Below are positions 19,373 through 29,070 of a stretch of 64,000 nt of DNA, one piece after another (positions within the stretch are counted from its first letter, which is position 1; each line of letters opens with the position of its first letter). A program made the position numbers and the translations under genes. The notes below the pieces were generated by a model. That model saw nothing but the letters and a program-made list of their open reading frames with translations. It was not told the origin of the DNA and did no database searches. The stretch is from assembly GCF_900110275.1 (NCBI RefSeq), contig NZ_FODC01000001.1:1031198-1095197 (forward strand). Reading direction: 5' to 3'. This DNA comes from Duganella sp. CF517 (GTDB taxonomy: Bacteria > Pseudomonadota > Gammaproteobacteria > Burkholderiales > Burkholderiaceae_D).

Positions 19373-19963
19373 TTACTTCCCGTAATTTTCTTCGCGGATC
19401 ACGCGCGGCACGTTTTCACGCGGCTCGATGGTGACCGGCTGATAGATCACGCGCTTCTGCTCGGGGTCGTAGCGCATTTCGACATAGCCCGACACCGGGA
19501 AGTCCTTGCGGAACGGATGGCCGATGAAGCCGTAGTCGGTGAGGATGCGGCGCAAGTCGTTGTGGCCTTCGAACAGGATGCCGAACATGTCGAACGCTTC
19601 GCGCTCGTACCAGTTGACGGCGCGCCACAGCGGCACCAAGGACGGCAGCAGCGGCATCTCGTCGTCGGCGCAGAACGCGCGCACGCGCACGCGCCAGTTG
19701 TGCTGGATCGACAGCAGGTGCACGACGACGGCGAAACGCAGGCCGTCCCAGGCGCCGTCGCCGTAGCTGAGGTAATCCACGCCGGCCAGGTCGATCAATT
19801 GTTCGAAGCCGAGCGACTTGTCGTCGCGCAGCGTTTGCATCACGCCGTAGTAGTCGGCGGCCTTGACGGTGATGGTCACCTCGCCCAGCGCGACGGCGAT
19901 ACTAACGCGATCGCCCAGGGCGGTGCCGAGGGCGGTTTGCAGTTGTTCTAATTGTGTAGTCAT
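19373..19963 (-). CDS. nuoC: NADH-quinone oxidoreductase subunit C
   Basis: 30-kDa-type subunit, 196 residues. The family signature is [14 protein letters not shown], here [20 protein letters not shown], followed by [19 protein letters not shown]. It lies 18 bp after nuoB. Confidence 0.97.
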   Translation of the reverse strand: MTTQLEQLQTALGTALGDRVSIAVALGEVTITVKAADYYGVMQTLRDDKSLGFEQLIDLAGVDYLSYGDGAWDGLRFAVVVHLLSIQHNWRVRVRAFCADDEMPLLPSLVPLWRAVNWYEREAFDMFGILFEGHNDLRRILTDYGFIGHPFRKDFPVSGYVEMRYDPEQKRVIYQPVTIEPRENVPRVIREENYGK

Positions 19964-19981
19964 CTTCTGAAGCGGCCTCGT

Positions 19982-20458
19982 TTAGCGTGCGATCGTGTTG
20001 GTGCGCTTGATCTTGTTTTGCAGCTGCATGATGCCGTACAGCAGGGCCTCGGCCGTTGGCGGACAGCCCGGCACGTAGACGTCCACCGGCACGATGCGGT
20101 CGCAACCGCGCACCACGGAGTACGAGTAGTGGTAGTAGCCGCCGCCGTTGGCGCACGAGCCCATCGAGATGACCCAGCGCGGTTCCGGCATCTGGTCGTA
20201 GACCTTGCGCAGCGCCGGCGCCATCTTGTTGCACAGCGTGCCGGCGACGATCATCACGTCGGACTGACGTGGCGACGGACGGAACACCACGCCGAAGCGG
20301 TCCATGTCGTAACGGGCAGCGCCCACGTGCATCATTTCGACCGCGCAGCAAGCCAGACCGAACGTCATCGGGAACATCGAACCCGTGCGCGCCCAGTTGA
20401 TCAGCTTGTCGGCCGAGGTGGTGATGAAACCTTCGTTTAATACGCCTTCAATAGCCAT
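19982..20458 (-). CDS. nuoB: NADH-quinone oxidoreductase subunit B
   Basis: Carries cluster N2, the last one before quinone; 158 residues. The tandem-Cys motif [11 protein letters not shown] plus [18 protein letters not shown] and YVPGCPP supply the ligands and surroundings. It starts 3 bp after nuoA. Confidence 0.98.
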   Translation of the reverse strand: MAIEGVLNEGFITTSADKLINWARTGSMFPMTFGLACCAVEMMHVGAARYDMDRFGVVFRPSPRQSDVMIVAGTLCNKMAPALRKVYDQMPEPRWVISMGSCANGGGYYHYSYSVVRGCDRIVPVDVYVPGCPPTAEALLYGIMQLQNKIKRTNTIAR

Positions 20459-20461
20459 GGC

Positions 20462-20821
20462 TTATTCCCAATCAAGGGCACCTTTCTTCCAGATATACCA
20501 AAAACCGACGACGAATTCGGCGATGAAACTCATCATCACCAGGAACCCGTTCCAGCCCAGTTCGCGCACGGAGACGCCCCATGGGAAGAAGAATGCCGTT
20601 TCCAGATCGAACAAAATAAAGAGGATAGCGACGAGGTAGTAACGCACGTCGAATTTCATGCGCGCGTCTTCGAACGCTTCGAAGCCGCATTCATACGGGG
20701 AGAGTTTTGCCGCATCAGGCTTGTTCGGACCGAGCACGTGGCCCAACACCTGGGGAAGGATCCCTACGCCGAGACCGACGAGGATAAACAACAGAACGGG
20801 GAGATAATTTTCGAGGTTCAC
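20462..20821 (-). CDS. nuoA: NADH-quinone oxidoreductase subunit A
   Basis: First gene of the operon, 119 residues. The start is taken as the GTG at 20821 (protein begins with [12 protein letters not shown]), which gives the normal family length; the frame remains open upstream to 20905 but that part is not NuoA-like. No good ribosome site precedes the GTG, so initiation may be weak. Three membrane helices; [20 protein letters not shown] is the conserved loop and [12 protein letters not shown] the third-helix motif. Confidence 0.94.
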   Translation of the reverse strand: MNLENYLPVLLFILVGLGVGILPQVLGHVLGPNKPDAAKLSPYECGFEAFEDARMKFDVRYYLVAILFILFDLETAFFFPWGVSVRELGWNGFLVMMSFIAEFVVGFWYIWKKGALDWE

Positions 20822-20944
20822 GATTGATGAGCTTAAATTGAACGATCGGTTAGGGACTGCGAGGACTTGCGGTATTCTGCGGTGCTCTCTTAACGTTCGC
20901 CCCAATCGTACAACTTAGACCAGGATCGAACGACACATCCTCGT

Positions 20945-20983
20945 AAAAAAGCCAGCTCAGGTACACACTACTCCCTTGCTGGC
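20945..20983 (-). terminator. Rho-independent terminator after tRNA-Leu
   Basis: On the minus strand GCCAGC (20983-20978) pairs with GCTGGC (20956-20951), and TTTTTT follows at 20950-20945. It lies 14 bp beyond the tRNA end, so the tRNA is a separate transcript and nuoA needs its own promoter in the remaining 120 bp. Confidence 0.75.
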
Positions 20984-20996
20984 CTCTATATATTTC

Positions 20997-21081
20997 TGGT
21001 GCCGACGACGAGACTCGAACTCGTACAGCTTTCGCCACTACCCCCTCAAGATAGCGTGTCTACCAATTTCACCACGTCGGC
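20997..21081 (-). tRNA. tRNA-Leu (anticodon GAG)
   Basis: 85 nt including an encoded CCA. The acceptor stem GCCGACG pairs with CGTCGGC. The anticodon stem CTATC/GGTAG encloses the loop TTGAGGG, so the anticodon is GAG. TTCGAGT gives the T-loop, and a long variable arm (GTGGCGAAAGCTGTAC) marks class II Leu. Position between secG and nuoA is common in betaproteobacteria. Confidence 0.97.
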
Positions 21082-21092
21082 ATAAGGCCGCT

Positions 21093-21121
21093 ATTCTACT
21101 TTGTTTTCACGCTGTTGTTAA
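21093..21121 (-). promoter_or_regulatory. Promoter of tRNA-Leu
   Basis: On the minus strand TTAACA (21121-21116), a 17-bp spacer, and TAGAAT (21098-21093) form a good sigma70 promoter ending 12 bp before the mature tRNA. Confidence 0.7.
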
Positions 21122-21297
21122 TGCGTATTGCGCCAAAACAAGGAGAAAAACGATAAATCTTTACTTCTTTGATCACCCGGTTGATTTTCCGGCCGGGGCG
21201 ACCGGAGTCACTTCTAAAACTATCGTAACTTCTGCCAAAACAACTGGCAAATGCCGCGCGGCCGATGTTGCGCCGCGCCATTCAGACTGTAATTATA

Positions 21298-21711
21298 TTA
21301 CTTTGGGATCGATCCTGCAGGACCGGCCGGCGCCGGAGCGGCTGGCGCGGGTGCGGCCGGCGCCGCCGGCGCGGTGGCCGGTGCGGTCGGGATCGCGGCC
21401 GCGCCGGTTGGCGCCGGGGCTGGCGCCGCTGGCAGCGCCTTATCCATCACGCCGCCGCTGACGGTGCTGTGGCCCTGCGCCGAAATATATGCCAGCGCCA
21501 GCGTGGCGCTGAAGAAGATCGCGGCGGCGACGCCGGTCGACTTCGACATGAAGTTCGACGAACCGGTCGCGCCGAACAGGCTGCCCGAAGCGCCGGAACC
21601 GAAGGCGGCGCCCATGTCGGCGCCTTTGCCGTGCTGCAGCAAGACCAGGCCGATAATGGCGAGGGCCGAAATGACTTGCACGATGACTACCAGGTTGAAG
21701 AAGCTGCTCAT
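21298..21711 (-). CDS. secG: Preprotein translocase subunit SecG
   Basis: Small SecYEG channel subunit, 137 residues. First helix FFNLVVIVQVISALAIIGLV, the conserved LLQHGKGADMGAAFGSGASG loop, then a second helix (AAAIFFSATLALAYI). The last 45 residues are an Ala/Pro-rich low-complexity tail, common in this group. It lies downstream of tpiA on the same strand. Confidence 0.95.
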   Translation of the reverse strand: MSSFFNLVVIVQVISALAIIGLVLLQHGKGADMGAAFGSGASGSLFGATGSSNFMSKSTGVAAAIFFSATLALAYISAQGHSTVSGGVMDKALPAAPAPAPTGAAAIPTAPATAPAAPAAPAPAAPAPAGPAGSIPK

Positions 21712-21848
21712 GTTATTCCATTCAAAGATTAAATAGTTTTGTATCGTTTTGTTTCACACCTGTTCATCAACCGGCAACAGGATTTTTACCATCGCGCCAT
21801 TACCGCCCGATTACCGCTGCGGCAATTACGCAACACTCGGCGTTACGG

Positions 21849-22604
21849 TTAGACGGCGTGGATAATTCCAAGGAAATCCACCGCCTTCAATGCGGCGCCG
21901 CCAATCAGGCCGCCGTCGATATCGGGCTGCGCCATCAATTCCCTGGCGTTTTCCGGCTTCATGCTGCCGCCGTACAGGATTTGCACCTTGGCCGCCGCCT
22001 CCACGTTCTTTTGCTCGAGGCGCGCGCGCAGGAAGCGGTGGGCGTCTTGCGCGATTTGCGGCGTGGCCGTCTTGCCGGTGCCGATCGCCCACACCGGCTC
22101 ATACGCCAGCACGACCTTGGTCAGCTCGCCCGCCGGAATCACGTCCAGCGCCGCCTGCAGTTGGCCGCAGATGACCGACTCGGTGGTGCCCGCTTCGCGT
22201 TGCTCCAGCGTTTCGCCGAAACAAATAACCGGCGTCAGGCCCGCGGCCAGCGCCGCCAGCGCCTTCCGCGCCACCAGTTCACTGCTTTCGTTGTGGTAGG
22301 CGCGGCGTTCGGAATGGCCGCAGAGCACGTAGGTGGACGCGAAATCGACCAGCATAGCCGCCGCCACTTCACCAGTATAGGCGCCGCTGGCGTGGACCGA
22401 CAGGTCCTGTCCGCCCCAGGCGACCGGGCTGCCTTGCAGCTCGGCCTGGCACTGGGCCAGGTAGGGGGCCGGCACGCAGACCGCGCAGTCGGCGCGGGGC
22501 ACGCCATCGGCCTCGAGGCCGGCGACGATGCCGGACAACAATGCCGTGTTGGCGGCGCGGTTGCCGTTCATTTTCCAATTGCCGATGACGAGTTTGCGTC
22601 GCAT
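21849..22604 (-). CDS. tpiA: Triose-phosphate isomerase
   Basis: Interconverts dihydroxyacetone phosphate and glyceraldehyde 3-phosphate. 251 residues, a full TIM barrel. Active-site parts are GNWKMN (Lys11), CGHSERR (catalytic His) and [15 protein letters not shown] (catalytic Glu in the signature), with [12 protein letters not shown] as the phosphate loop. Confidence 0.98.
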   Translation of the reverse strand: MRRKLVIGNWKMNGNRAANTALLSGIVAGLEADGVPRADCAVCVPAPYLAQCQAELQGSPVAWGGQDLSVHASGAYTGEVAAAMLVDFASTYVLCGHSERRAYHNESSELVARKALAALAAGLTPVICFGETLEQREAGTTESVICGQLQAALDVIPAGELTKVVLAYEPVWAIGTGKTATPQIAQDAHRFLRARLEQKNVEAAAKVQILYGGSMKPENARELMAQPDIDGGLIGGAALKAVDFLGIIHAV

Positions 22605-22711
22605 AGTAGCCTAAAATTCAATAACCCGCTATTTTAACGCGGGGCCGGGGACGGGTCAAACCAGGGGGCGACGGAGCGCCGGCGACAATTGCGAAAATAC
22701 CACGTCAATCA

Positions 22712-23692
22712 TTAGATTACTTGCAACATGATCTTGCCGACATGGCTGCTGCTCTCCATCAGCGCATGCGCGGCGGCGGCCTGCTCGAGCGGGAACACGG
22801 TATGGATCACTGGCTTGATTTTCCCCGCCGCCATGATCGGCCACACCTTTTTCAGCAGGTTCTTGGCGATCGCGCCCTTGAACTCGACCGAGCGCGGACG
22901 CAGGGTCGAGCCGGTGATCGTCAGGCGCCGGCGCAGCACCTGGCCCAGGTCCACGGTCGCCTTGCCGCCGCCCAGGGTGGCGATCAGCGCGATGCGGCCG
23001 TCGTCGGCCAGCGCGGCGATCTCGCGCGGGACGTAATCGCCACCGACCATATCCAGGATCACATCGACGCCACGGTCGTTGGTCAGCGATTTGACGATCT
23101 CGACGAAATCCTCGGTCTTGTAATTAATGCCCCGTTCGGCGCCCAGCTTGACGCATGCAGCGGTCTTGTCGTCGCTGCCGGCGGTGGCGAACACGCGGTG
23201 GCCCATGGCCGACGCCAGCTGGATCGCGGTCACGCCGATGCCGGAGGTGCCGCCCTGCACCAGCAAGGTCTCGCCGGCGCTCAGGTGGGCGCGGTCGAAC
23301 ACGTTGCTCCACACGGTGAAATAGTTTTCGGGGATCGAGGCCGCCTCCAGCATGCTCCAGCCCTTGGGAATCGGCAGGCACTGGGCGACGGGCGCCACGA
23401 CATATTCGGCGTAGCCGCCGCCCTGCACCAGCGCGCAGACCTGGTCGCCGATGTCGAGGGTGGTGTAATCGAGGTCGCCGTCGACGATCTCGCCGGCCAC
23501 TTCCAGGCCCGGCAGGTCGGAGGCGCCCGGCGGCGGCGCGTAATTGCCCATGCGCTGGAACACGTCCGGCCGGTTGACGCCGGCGGCGTGCACCTTGATC
23601 AGCACTTCGCCGGCCTTCACGACGGGCATCGGACGTTCGCACAGTTTCAGCACATCGGCCGGGCCGGGCTGGGTGATTTCAATCGCGCGCAT
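22712..23692 (-). CDS. NAD(P)H quinone oxidoreductase, PIG3/zeta-crystallin type
   Basis: 326 residues from the ATG near 23692 (begins MRAIEITQPGPADVLKL); the frame is open much further upstream, but that part overlaps the next gene and is not protein-like for this family. GroES-like N-domain (HAAGVNRPDVFQRMGNY, LPGLEVAGEI) and a Rossmann domain with VQGGTSGIGVTAIQLASAMG. No zinc-ligand Cys/His set, as usual for quinone reductases of the MDR family. Probable cytoplasmic reduction of quinones with NADPH. Confidence 0.92.
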   Translation of the reverse strand: MRAIEITQPGPADVLKLCERPMPVVKAGEVLIKVHAAGVNRPDVFQRMGNYAPPPGASDLPGLEVAGEIVDGDLDYTTLDIGDQVCALVQGGGYAEYVVAPVAQCLPIPKGWSMLEAASIPENYFTVWSNVFDRAHLSAGETLLVQGGTSGIGVTAIQLASAMGHRVFATAGSDDKTAACVKLGAERGINYKTEDFVEIVKSLTNDRGVDVILDMVGGDYVPREIAALADDGRIALIATLGGGKATVDLGQVLRRRLTITGSTLRPRSVEFKGAIAKNLLKKVWPIMAAGKIKPVIHTVFPLEQAAAAHALMESSSHVGKIMLQVI

Positions 23693-23766
23693 GGAGCATC
23701 TCCGGACAAAACGGCGATTGTACGCGAGACGCCCCGGCGGCGCAGGGCGTGGAGGCGATCCGAACC

Positions 23767-24375
23767 CTACCCTCCCCCGGTGCGCGATTTGGTCGGCAGC
23801 GGCGTGTTCGGCTTCCAGGCCGCCGACAACGCCTGCCCTTCCTCGAGCTGCTCCTGCGTCATGTGCTTGACCACGGCCGACCGCTGCTCGGCGGCGTTGA
23901 CCGAGCCCTTGGCCGCCGCCAGGTTCCACAGCATGTAGGCGATGACGTTGTCCTGCGGCATGCCGGCCATCTGGTAGCGGTACATCAGCCCCATGACCTG
24001 CTGCGCGTCCGGATGCCCCTGCTCGGCGGCCTTGCGGAACCAGCCGACCGCTTGCTTGTGATCCTGGATCACGGCGTTGCCGGTGTAGTACATGGCGCCG
24101 ACGACGTATTGCGCGTCGGCCTTGCCTTGCAGCGCGGCCTTGCGGTGCCAGCTCAGCGCCTGCTTGTAGTCCTGCTTGACGCCACGGCCCATGTAATACA
24201 TCAGCCCCAGCAGGTGCTGGGCGTCGGCGTTGCCGGCCTTGGCCAGCGGAGCGATCTCTTTTAAAGCCACCGCGTAGTTTTTGTTGTTGTAGGCGGTGGC
24301 GCCTTCGGCGAATCCAGCCATCGCGCTCTGTTGCAGAGCAAATGCGAGGCCTAGCGCTAGTATGAATTTTTTCAT
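23767..24375 (-). CDS. Exported Sel1-repeat protein
   Basis: 202 residues with a signal peptide (MKKFILALGLAFALQQSAMA). Three to four Sel1-like repeats follow, each with the pattern ADAQHLLGLMYYMGRGV, ADAQYVVGAMYYTGNAV, PDAQQVMGLMYRY and a partner helix such as YKQALSWHRKAALQGK. Such alpha-solenoids mediate protein contacts in the periplasm; the partner is unknown. The last repeat carries an insertion (QMAGMPQDNVIAYML). Confidence 0.88.
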   Translation of the reverse strand: MKKFILALGLAFALQQSAMAGFAEGATAYNNKNYAVALKEIAPLAKAGNADAQHLLGLMYYMGRGVKQDYKQALSWHRKAALQGKADAQYVVGAMYYTGNAVIQDHKQAVGWFRKAAEQGHPDAQQVMGLMYRYQMAGMPQDNVIAYMLWNLAAAKGSVNAAEQRSAVVKHMTQEQLEEGQALSAAWKPNTPLPTKSRTGGG

Positions 24376-24418
24376 GTCGCGTGCATGTAAGTGGTGCGGT
24401 GGGTACGTTTACTTGGTT

Positions 24419-25189
24419 TTATTTCCAACTTACCTTGCCCAGGCCGTCAACGGTGACGTTGCGGTTCAGGGGCTTGCCATAGACGATGACCGATCCGAGG
24501 CCGCTAAGGTTCAATGTGGCGTTCGACGTGGCGTGCACGGTGGCGTTGCCCAGGCCGCTGAGGTCGACGTTGACCGATTCCGCCTGGAACTGCTGAGCGT
24601 TCAGTCCGCCCAACCCGCCCAGGGTGGCCTTGAGCAGCTTGCTGCGTCCGCCGAGCGTGATGTAGCCGGCGCCGCGCAAGTCGAGTTCGACGCTCTCGTT
24701 CTCGCCGACCAGCAGATGCATCTTGCCGACGCCGCCCAGGTTGGCCTTGAGAACCTTGTAGTCGACCACCGCCCGCATGCTGCCGGCCCCGTCCATTGTC
24801 AGCTCCAGCTCGTCTCCGCTGAAGCCGCTGATGTCGGTCGTGCCGACGCCCTCGCAGATCACCTGGCGCAAACCGGGCAAGATCAGCTCGGCGCGCGCGC
24901 TGGAGCGCCCCACCTTCACGCCACGGCCGTTGTCGGTGTCCAGGTACAGGGTGTCGCCGGTCTGCGCCGCGTTCAGCTTATCGATGTCGCGCTTGTCTCC
25001 AATGATGCGCAGCGACGGCGTGTCGCCCTGCCGCATCTTGACGTCGATCACGCCGTCGAGCTTGACCCGCACCACGCGCGCGTCGATCGTCACCACGCGG
25101 GTTTCGCGCTCCTCGGCGGCGCTGGCGCGGGCAAACAGCGCACAGAAGGCGGCAAACAGCAGGCCAAACCGGAAAAGCTTCGTCATCAT
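24419..25189 (-). CDS. Exported DUF2807 (GIN-domain) beta-solenoid protein
   Basis: 256 residues with a signal peptide (MTKLFRFGLLFAAFCALFARASA). The body is a repetitive beta-rich region with recurring LDLRGAG, LGGLGGLNA, DLSGLGNATVHA and LNLSGLGSVIVYG, the hallmark of the putative auto-transporter adhesin head GIN domain (DUF2807). Role unknown. A possible promoter lies upstream on the same strand: TTGGCG at 25256-25251, 17 bp, TATATT at 25233-25228. Confidence 0.85.
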   Translation of the reverse strand: MMTKLFRFGLLFAAFCALFARASAAEERETRVVTIDARVVRVKLDGVIDVKMRQGDTPSLRIIGDKRDIDKLNAAQTGDTLYLDTDNGRGVKVGRSSARAELILPGLRQVICEGVGTTDISGFSGDELELTMDGAGSMRAVVDYKVLKANLGGVGKMHLLVGENESVELDLRGAGYITLGGRSKLLKATLGGLGGLNAQQFQAESVNVDLSGLGNATVHATSNATLNLSGLGSVIVYGKPLNRNVTVDGLGKVSWK

Positions 25190-25423
25190 CTCTATCCTCT
25201 AATATTTTTTAACCAGCCGATGGTGTCAATATAGCAACAACAGCGGCGGCCGCCAACCATCCATGATGGATGCCGACACTATATCGATCGGCGGCGCGGC
25301 GCCGGCGGGGATTGCGACGAACTGCATAAAACGGCGACCGGGCGTCGAAAACCGCGGATGGGCGACGGGTGCGGAGTGGGCGGCGGGCGGCTGACAGGGC
25401 GCGGCTGACGCGGCTGAACCAAC

Positions 25424-26902
25424 TCAGGCCGGCAGGCGGATGGTCGCGTTCAAGCCGCCTTCGCGGTGGTTTTCCAGTATCAGCTCGCCGCCGTGCGACT
25501 CGATGATGCTGCGCGCGATGCCCAGCCCCAGGCCCATGCCGCCGTCGTTCTGTTCGCGCCCGTGCTCCAGCCGCACATAGGGCTCGAACAGGCTGGCGAA
25601 GGCCTCCTCCGGCACGCCCGGGCCGTGATCGCGCACCGTGATCGCCACCGCGCCCGGCTCGCCGCGCACGTCGATCTCGGCGCGGTCGCCGTAGAACAGC
25701 GCGTTGTCGAGCAGGTTGCCGATGGCCCGCTTGAGCGCCAGCGGCTTGGCCCGCACCGACAGGCCGCTGTCGCGATAGCCCACCTCGTGCCCGGCCAGCC
25801 GCGCGCTGCGCACCAGGCGCCCCAGCAAGGCGTCGAGTTTGACCTCGGCCGGGTTCTCGTGGATGTCGCTGTCCTTCACGCACTGCAGCGCGCCCTTCAC
25901 CATCATGTCCAGTTCATCGAGGTCCTCCTCGAACTCGTTGCGCAGGGCCTCGTCGTCGAGCAACTCGGAGCGCAGCTTGAGGCGCGTGATCGGCGTGCGC
26001 AGATCGTGCGAGATGGAGATGAACAGCCGGTCGCGGTCTTCGATGTAGCGCTGGATGCGCTCGCGCATGGCGCTGAAGGCGCGCGCGGTGTTGATGAATT
26101 CCCGGCTGCCGGTCTCCGGCAGCGGCGGCGCGCGGTCGTCCTGGCCGTTGCCGAAGGCGGCGGCGGCTTCCGACAGCGCCGCCAGCGGGCGGGTGATCCA
26201 GCGCACCACCAAAAGGCACAGCAGCAGCACCGCCGCCAGCGACAGTCCTTGCAGCGCGAGCCGGTCCCACGCCAGCGGATCGTTAGTGCTTAAGAAGTAC
26301 GGGTTGGGCATCAGCGCCGCCATGTATAGCCAGTTTCCCGGTTCGATCTCGGTCTGGATCACCAGGATGGGCGCGGGGTCCGGCTGCAGCAGCAGGATGT
26401 GCTGCACCCAGGCGTCCGGCAGGTCGCTCAGGTGGACGTCGTTTTCCGACACCACCAGCTGATCGGGCCATGCGAACGCCAGGTGGAACGCCGGGGAATG
26501 CGGCAGATCGCTTTTCAGCGTGGCGCCGACGGTGTCGATGACGCTGCGCGCCAGCGGATGACCGGCGATCTGCGTAACCGGCACGTAGGCCCGATTGAGG
26601 TTGACGAAAAAGCGCGTGCCGCCCATCTCGCGCAGCTGCTGGATCAGCAGCAGGCGGTAATTGGCCGGCAGGCTGCGGAAAAACCGGATCGCGCCGGAGG
26701 CGCTGTGCGCCACGTACTGCGACGCCGATTGCGCCTCCACCTGCGACTTGGCGCGCAGCTGGGTGGCCCAGATGATGCTGGCCGCCAGCTGCGTCACCAG
26801 CAGCCCCGCCACCATCACCAGCGTCAGTCGCCCCAGCAGCGACTGCGGCAGCAGCTTGTCGAGCAACGCGGGCAGGCGTCTAGGCATGCGAGACGCTGAC
26901 AT
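25424..26902 (-). CDS. Sensor histidine kinase, EnvZ-like architecture
   Basis: Up to 492 residues; an alternative ATG at 26887 would reduce overlap with the regulator gene to 8 bp. One membrane helix near residues 22-42, a periplasmic sensor of about 165 residues, a second helix (LALQGLSLAAVLLLCLLVV), HAMP, then HisKA with ISISHDLRTPITRLKLR (His299), N box NLLDNALFYG, and G boxes DHGPGVPEE and GMGLGLGIARSIIESHGG. It is coupled to the response regulator and a sugar-binding protein upstream, suggesting that it senses a sugar-loaded binding protein or sugar status. Confidence 0.93.
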   Translation of the reverse strand: MSASRMPRRLPALLDKLLPQSLLGRLTLVMVAGLLVTQLAASIIWATQLRAKSQVEAQSASQYVAHSASGAIRFFRSLPANYRLLLIQQLREMGGTRFFVNLNRAYVPVTQIAGHPLARSVIDTVGATLKSDLPHSPAFHLAFAWPDQLVVSENDVHLSDLPDAWVQHILLLQPDPAPILVIQTEIEPGNWLYMAALMPNPYFLSTNDPLAWDRLALQGLSLAAVLLLCLLVVRWITRPLAALSEAAAAFGNGQDDRAPPLPETGSREFINTARAFSAMRERIQRYIEDRDRLFISISHDLRTPITRLKLRSELLDDEALRNEFEEDLDELDMMVKGALQCVKDSDIHENPAEVKLDALLGRLVRSARLAGHEVGYRDSGLSVRAKPLALKRAIGNLLDNALFYGDRAEIDVRGEPGAVAITVRDHGPGVPEEAFASLFEPYVRLEHGREQNDGGMGLGLGIARSIIESHGGELILENHREGGLNATIRLPA

Positions 26903-27587
26903 CGGCCGAGAACACGTAGCCGGCCCCGCGCACGGTCTTGATCAGCGCCGGCTGCTTGCCGTCGTCGTTGAGCCGCAGCCGCAGGCGGCTGATCTGGACG
27001 TCGAGCGAGCGGTCCAGCGGTCCGGCGTCGCGCCCGCGCGTCTCTTCGCACAACACGCCCCGGTCGAGGATCACGCCCGGATGCTCGGCGAAGTATTTAA
27101 GCAGCTGGAAATCGAGCCCGGTCAGCACCACCGGATTGCCGTCCCGGTCCACCACCTTGCGCTCCTTGAGGTCCAGCGTGAAGCCGACAAACCGGTAATA
27201 GCGCGCCGAGGGCGACTCGGCCGCGCTGCGCCGCAGGATCGCCTTGATACGCGCCAGCAGCTCGCGCGGGCTGTACGGCTTGGCGATGTAGTCGTCGGCG
27301 CCCAGTTCCAGGCCGACGATGCGGTCCGTTTCGTCGGAGCTGGCGGTGAGCATGATGATGGCGACGTTGGAGCGCTGGCGCACCTGCTTGCACAGCGCGA
27401 AGCCGTCGGTGTCCGGCAGCATGACGTCGAGGATCACGAGCGACAGCTGGTCGGCGTGCGCGTGCAGCTCGGCCAGGAAGCTCTCGCCGTTATGCGACAA
27501 AATCACCTCGTACTGGTTTTTCTCCAGGTAGGTCTTGAGTAGCACGCGGGTTTTTTGGTCATCGTCTACGATCAGTATCTTACGCAC
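26880..27587 (-). CDS. OmpR-family response regulator
   Basis: 235 residues. Receiver domain with acidic pocket VDDDQ and phosphoacceptor Asp54 (VILDVMLPDT), Lys in YIAKPYSPREL, then a winged-helix DNA-binding domain (PVVLTGLDFQLLKYFAEHP, DVQISRLRLRLND, IKTVRGAGYVFSAD). The start is a GTG that overlaps the end of the binding-protein gene by 8 bp, and the stop lies inside the kinase gene, so the three are translationally coupled. Confidence 0.95.
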   Translation of the reverse strand: MRKILIVDDDQKTRVLLKTYLEKNQYEVILSHNGESFLAELHAHADQLSLVILDVMLPDTDGFALCKQVRQRSNVAIIMLTASSDETDRIVGLELGADDYIAKPYSPRELLARIKAILRRSAAESPSARYYRFVGFTLDLKERKVVDRDGNPVVLTGLDFQLLKYFAEHPGVILDRGVLCEETRGRDAGPLDRSLDVQISRLRLRLNDDGKQPALIKTVRGAGYVFSADVSVSHA

Positions 27588-28992
27588 CGGGTGCTCCTTG
27601 GCTTCTGAGATTGAACAGTCGGAACAGCGCGCCGAGACGACGCTGGGCCTCCGCCGGCGTGGCCCGGTCGTCGAGAAAATAACGATGGACTTCGGCGATG
27701 ATGGCGTCGCGGCTGGCCTCGTCGGAGGCCATGCGGTGCACCAGGCTTGGCGCCTGCACCGCCGCGCCCTGCGCGAAGATGGTCCACGAGGCGCGCGCGC
27801 AGCCGTCCATGCGCGCCGGGTCGGCGTCGCGCCGCACCGGCACCGCGCCCTTGAGCGCGTTGAAATCGGCCTGCACCGACGGCGACACCAGCACCCGCGC
27901 CATCTTCTCCTGCGCCGGCCGGTGGCGGTTGGCGCCGGCGAACATCGTCAGCGTATCGACGCTGTAGAGGTGATACCTGGCCGTCCCCGGCGCGGCGGCG
28001 CAGCCGTAGTCCTCGTCCAGCGCCATGCCGCGTTCGGCCAGCTCCGGCTTGGCCCAGTCACCCATGATCATCATGCCCGCCTCGCCGCGCGCGAACTGGC
28101 GCACCACCTCGGGCCAGGGCCGCTCCTCCATCTCGCGGCCGATCAAGTCCTTGACAATGCGCAGCCGCACCAGCGCCTCGGCGGTGCGGCGGTCGGCGGC
28201 GGCGGCAGGGCTGCGCTTGACCAGCAATTCGCGGTAGAACTCGGGCCCGCTCTCGGCCAGCACCAGGTTCTCGAACAGCGCGGCCACCTGCCACGATTCG
28301 CTGCTCTGCGCCAGCGGCGCCACGCCGGCCGCCCTGAGCTTGCGCGCGGCCGCCTCGAACTCGGCCCAGGTGCGCGGCGGCGCGAGCTTGAGCCGGGCGA
28401 ACAGCGCGCGGTTGTAGTACAAGGTGTTGACGCGGTGGATGCCGAGCGGCGCGGCCACCACATGGCCGCGGTGCTGAATCAGCTTTTGGACGGTCGGGAA
28501 CAGAAAGCCGTTCCAGTCGCCGGCGCTGGCGACGCCGTCGATGTCGAGCAGCAGGCCCAGTTCGGCCCACTCGGCGACCGAGGCGCCGATGATCTGCGTG
28601 ACCTGCGGGGCGTCGCCGGCCAGCACGCGGCCCTTGAGCACCTTCCCGGCGCCGATGCCGGCGCCGCCGGGAATGGCGGCGTCCTTCCATGCCAGTCCTT
28701 CGTCGGCCATGCGCGCGGCCAGCAAGTCCGCCGCCTTGCGCTCGCTGGCGGATGTCCACCAGTGCAGCACCTGCAGGGTGTTGGCCGGGGCCTGCGCCGA
28801 TGGCGCCACGGGAGCGACGGGTGTTCCGGGCGCCGCGGACGCCGCCGGCGACGATGCGCAGCAGGCGGCGCCGGCCCCGGTCGCGAACAGGCAGAACGTG
28901 AATGCGCGGACGGCGGTCGCGCAGCGCGCGCTCGAACGAAATCGTAACCGGCCTAACCGGGGCGGGAGTACTTTTTCCATCGACGCTATCAC
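27580..28992 (-). CDS. Orphan sugar ABC-type solute-binding protein
   Basis: 470 residues; basic N-terminus and hydrophobic core (AFTFCLFATGAGAACC) form an export signal. The mature part has the family-1 carbohydrate-binding fold: VLHWWTSASERKAADLLAARM, PQVTQIIGASVAEWAELG, GIHRVNTLYYNRALF, GMMIMGDWAKPEL. This resembles glucose/mannose binding proteins of the GtsA type. No permease or ATPase gene lies within the flanking 20 kb on either side; instead it leads an operon with a response regulator and kinase, so it may work in sensing. In Pseudomonas the GltR/GtrS pair sits beside gtsA, a comparable arrangement. Confidence 0.88.
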   Translation of the reverse strand: MIASMEKVLPPRLGRLRFRSSARCATAVRAFTFCLFATGAGAACCASSPAASAAPGTPVAPVAPSAQAPANTLQVLHWWTSASERKAADLLAARMADEGLAWKDAAIPGGAGIGAGKVLKGRVLAGDAPQVTQIIGASVAEWAELGLLLDIDGVASAGDWNGFLFPTVQKLIQHRGHVVAAPLGIHRVNTLYYNRALFARLKLAPPRTWAEFEAAARKLRAAGVAPLAQSSESWQVAALFENLVLAESGPEFYRELLVKRSPAAAADRRTAEALVRLRIVKDLIGREMEERPWPEVVRQFARGEAGMMIMGDWAKPELAERGMALDEDYGCAAAPGTARYHLYSVDTLTMFAGANRHRPAQEKMARVLVSPSVQADFNALKGAVPVRRDADPARMDGCARASWTIFAQGAAVQAPSLVHRMASDEASRDAIIAEVHRYFLDDRATPAEAQRRLGALFRLFNLRSQGAPGA

Positions 28993-29070
28993 TCATCATC
29001 CCTGAAAAAACAGTGGGATGATTATAGCGGAGATGACCACCCGCGGGGACGGCTCGTCATGCCTGTGGTT

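Noticed and set aside
21762..21790. CCTGTT/AACAGG inverted repeat followed by ATTTTTA near secG
   Set aside because: The T run is on the plus strand, whereas both flanking genes are transcribed on the minus strand; it is not a useful terminator for them.
25201..25229. TTGACA-17 bp-AATATT promoter for the DUF2807 gene
   Set aside because: The predicted start would fall about 5 bases before the ATG and remove the ribosome site; the TTGGCG/TATATT pair just upstream fits better.
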